NCBI RefSeq assembly: GCF_901933205.1
Contig: NC_044601.1
Span: 29,178,352 to 29,242,351 of the forward strand
Direction: 5' to 3'
Length of the DNA stretch: 64,000 nt
Origin: Camarhynchus parvulus
Lineage: Eukaryota; Chordata; Aves; Passeriformes; Thraupidae
Both the position numbers and the translations under genes were made by a program. Below the pieces are notes generated by a model that ran no database searches, was not told the origin of the DNA, and worked only from the letters and a program-made list of their open reading frames with translations. Positions 61,201 through 64,000 of this stretch are shown here, piece after piece (positions within the stretch are counted from its first letter, which is position 1; each line of letters begins with the position of its first letter).

Positions 61201-64000
61201 TACCTCTTTCCTTCTCTAGCCTTTCACAGGTCTGATATTCTCTGCCCCTGCATTTCATACCCAGTCTTCCCACATCTTTTCTGCCATGCCACTTCATACT
61301 TTTCTGTCTTTCTCTGTTTTTGCAGCTGTATCCTACCCCTGCAAGTTCCCTTTCCCCATCACTATTTGTACTGTCATGTTTAGGGCATCACAAATGCAAA
61401 TAGAAGACATATGAAACCATCATTTTGAGCACAGCCACACTGCTTCCTTGCCCTCTGATGGTGACAGCTGGCAGGAGTCGATGTCTGCTTCGGGCTGGTG
61501 GACTCGAAGTTCTGCATAGCCAGAGAGCAAACCAAGTTCCAAGAAATACGAGCCTGATCCTTCACACAGCATCCACCCTCCTGTGACAGCACAACAGCAT
61601 CAGGTTAGCAGCTGCCTGAGCACTGGGAGGAAGGCTGAGGGGATGGACTGAGGCATGCGGCAGCTTGAAGCAAACTGAGACTCAGGCTGTTCAGTAGCTG
61701 TATATGAACTATCTTTGTTTAAATTCTTGCATTTGCTCCACATAAAAGTTAATGCAAATGAGAGCAGAATCTTGCTTTACTTTCCATGTGTTCCATGTGT
61801 TATTACATAATCCCTTCTGGAAGTATTTAATTGCACTTGTAAATACAGTGTCTGTGATAATAGAAAACTCCAGTGGTGTACCCTACTAAAATCCTTTGGC
61901 CAGCATCTACTGCTCCATGGAAAGACACAAAACTCTTGGGCATTAAGTTATTACCAAGTAAGCTGCTTGTAGGTTGTTTCTTTCCAGCCTTCAATGAAGC
62001 TAAAGGATAATCTCTGCCTGAAAGCATAGGACTGAATGTGCTGATTGCTTTCCTGTAACTCCTTTTTTGTAATTTAAGCAGAATACTGGTTTTCATCCTG
62101 ATTACAAAAATTGTGGTCTAGATGCTAATAAACAGTTGGGAAAGAAATCAACAGAGCAGTACATGCCCTTCTCACCAGCTTTGGCACAAAGGAGTCACCA
62201 TGGAATTTCACTGTCACTGGAGTATATAACATTAAGGCTTGTAAGGTAGAAAGATAACTTCATGAGTCAGTATCCTGGTATCAAATCTGCCACACCATAT
62301 TTATGTAAGATGTAGACTACTGACCACTTTTGTGGAAAGTAGTCCACACTTCTAATGCTTTTCCAAGCACAATATTGTCAGAACTGGATTATAAAACAAA
62401 CAAACAAACAACTAAATAGAGGCAAGTTTACTATAGTAACATTGGCAGAATGGAATTATTCTACTGAAAATATAAATTACTGAATATTTATTTTACACCA
62501 ACATGCCAGAATCTGTCCCACTTCTTTGCAAAAATTTCAGTGAAAAGCAGAATTTACACTAGATGAAGCAAAGTATCCCTGGTGCAGAAGATGCATAACT
62601 ACATAGAAAATTTATTTCCCAAAGGAAAAAATAACCTACAACTTCTTATTAGGTAATTGCAGATACTGTCATGAGATATGAGTTATCTACCAGTGACTAA
62701 ATGTCATTCATCTTTCCCAAAGGTAACTTAATAGTTTTACCACCTCTCAGGAGAAAATAAAAGGCTATTCCTGTGTGGTCTGTATTGCTGACTTCTCAAC
62801 ACAATTTCCTGGAGTCTCCCATACAAACTCTCCCTCATGCCTGATGACCATACACAGGCTGGTGCCTGGACTCATGCTAAACATATAACTGTGCAGCAGG
62901 TTTTTACTGATTTTGGAAGGAAAAGGGTTTTCTGAAAGAGGAGCTGTTGGCTTCCTTTTTGTTCTTGTGAGAATGAAGGCAAATGAAAGTAAGAACTAAA
63001 TTTGGTGTCCAAATGCTTTGTATTGTTCCAGAAAAGGTACAGTGCCAACAGCAACAAATTCTGGTGCAGCACATTCACAGTGATAGTGGCAGTCACAGAC
63101 CATGTCCAGGTCCTGTTTTATCAGATTTTTCTAGCGCACTACGTCCTTTGCAATAGGTGGGACAGCCTGGACAGCACAGGAAACTAGTCACACTGAAAAG
63201 GAGTAATGTCCTCCTCCAGCTGGAAAATAGGTAAAATCTAGCTGAGGCTTCTCTTGAGCAACCAGAATTTCCACAAGGGATCAGGTACCAGGTGTCTGGG
63301 GAGAGAAGTCTCTTCAGCTAGAAGAGAATTACTGCATTAGAGGTGAGACCAAAAGGAATCCCAGCCAAGGCAAAAGAGACTGGAACATACTGGTGGTGCA
63401 ACAAGAGTGTTCTTTGCTTTGGCCTTTCCAGCTATCCTACAGTTGCAAGATGATCATCTGCAACCACATCAGAGACATCGCAATCTGCAAAACCCCAGGT
63501 GAAAGACAGAATTCTGCTTTGGTAAAGTTGTCAAACATTACTCCCAAGCTCTTGTTTTAACAACTGAAAGCCTGAGAAAAAGATTAAATTGAAGAAGGTT
63601 AGTTAATCAACACTAGACTTTTCTTTAGTTGAAATCAATCAAACAACATGTTTTGGGAACTTGCAATATCATACCTCCTGTATAAAATAAGTATTTTTAC
63701 TGACATCCTTACAAATCCTGGGATTTTGTCAAGAGGTTAAATGTTTGTTTTGTTATTTATTTTAAGATTCGGGAATCATACAGATTTTGGTCTCAAAGTT
63801 TCTAGCACTAATGGTATACATGGAAATTTGGAAAGCTTCATAAATCCCTTTCCCTGTCTTCTTCGTGTCCCCAACCTTCCAGGCCCCCAGGAATAAAATA
63901 TCAATAAAAGAAAAGAGACCCGCTATGATTTTACATCTCTATCATAATACTCAGATGCCACTTCAACAGTATTTTTTCTTGGGAAATTTATGAAAATTTT
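55244..64000. other. Intergenic DNA, nothing recognised
   Basis: About 8.8 kb without a recognisable gene, RNA or well-defined mobile element. Open frames up to 179 codons (59488-60027) lack motifs. A 9-base triple repeat lies at 59701-59724 and a CAAA run at 62395-62411. Confidence 0.4.
59701..59724 (+). repeat. Short 9-base tandem repeat
   Basis: TGCATTCAG occurs twice in tandem and a third time as TGCATTTAC, at 59701-59727. In one frame it reads as Cys-Ile-Gln repeats inside a motif-free open frame. Confidence 0.8.

Overview
The window looks like a bird chromosome, mostly AT-leaning intergenic or intronic DNA. The evidence is repeated CR1-type LINE fragments in both orientations, two copies of an avian-style solo retroviral LTR, and one GC-rich vertebrate gene. 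There are no bacterial-type operons, tRNA genes, rRNA genes or CRISPR arrays that I can see. The species cannot be fixed from the sequence alone.

Layout. From 1 to about 43 kb there is no gene that I recognise. This stretch holds CR1 fragments: minus strand at 2.4-3.0 and 8.6-9.2 kb; plus strand at 4.4-5.5, 10.6-10.8, 15.0-16.0 and 39.4-39.5 kb. At 19.6-21.1 kb an old minus-strand CR1 is split by a younger plus-strand CR1. Another old CR1 lies at 36.3-37.0 kb. Two related LTRs lie at 23.35-23.88 and 38.51-38.96 kb, and an AAAGGG microsatellite at 30.7-30.8 kb. A few stretches look like exons (9.36-9.69 kb on plus; 22.4, 24.0 and 25.1-25.3 kb on minus), but I cannot assign them to a gene.

The one confident gene lies in a CpG island at about 43.1-45.5 kb: a single-exon plus-strand reading frame for a four-pass membrane protein that I identify as TMEM271. 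As given, the frame is broken twice, by one extra C near the start and by a net loss of one base in a GGC-rich stretch. The flanking protein sequence is well preserved, so assembly or base-calling error is the likelier explanation. The stop is followed by an AT-rich 3' UTR with an ATTAAA signal about 1 kb downstream.

From 46.3 to 64 kb there is again no recognised gene. The clearest feature there is a well-preserved minus-strand CR1 3' end at 54.7-55.2 kb. I found no multi-gene system. The points most worth checking are the broken TMEM271 frame, its PPxY tail, the nested CR1 pair and the candidate orphan exons.
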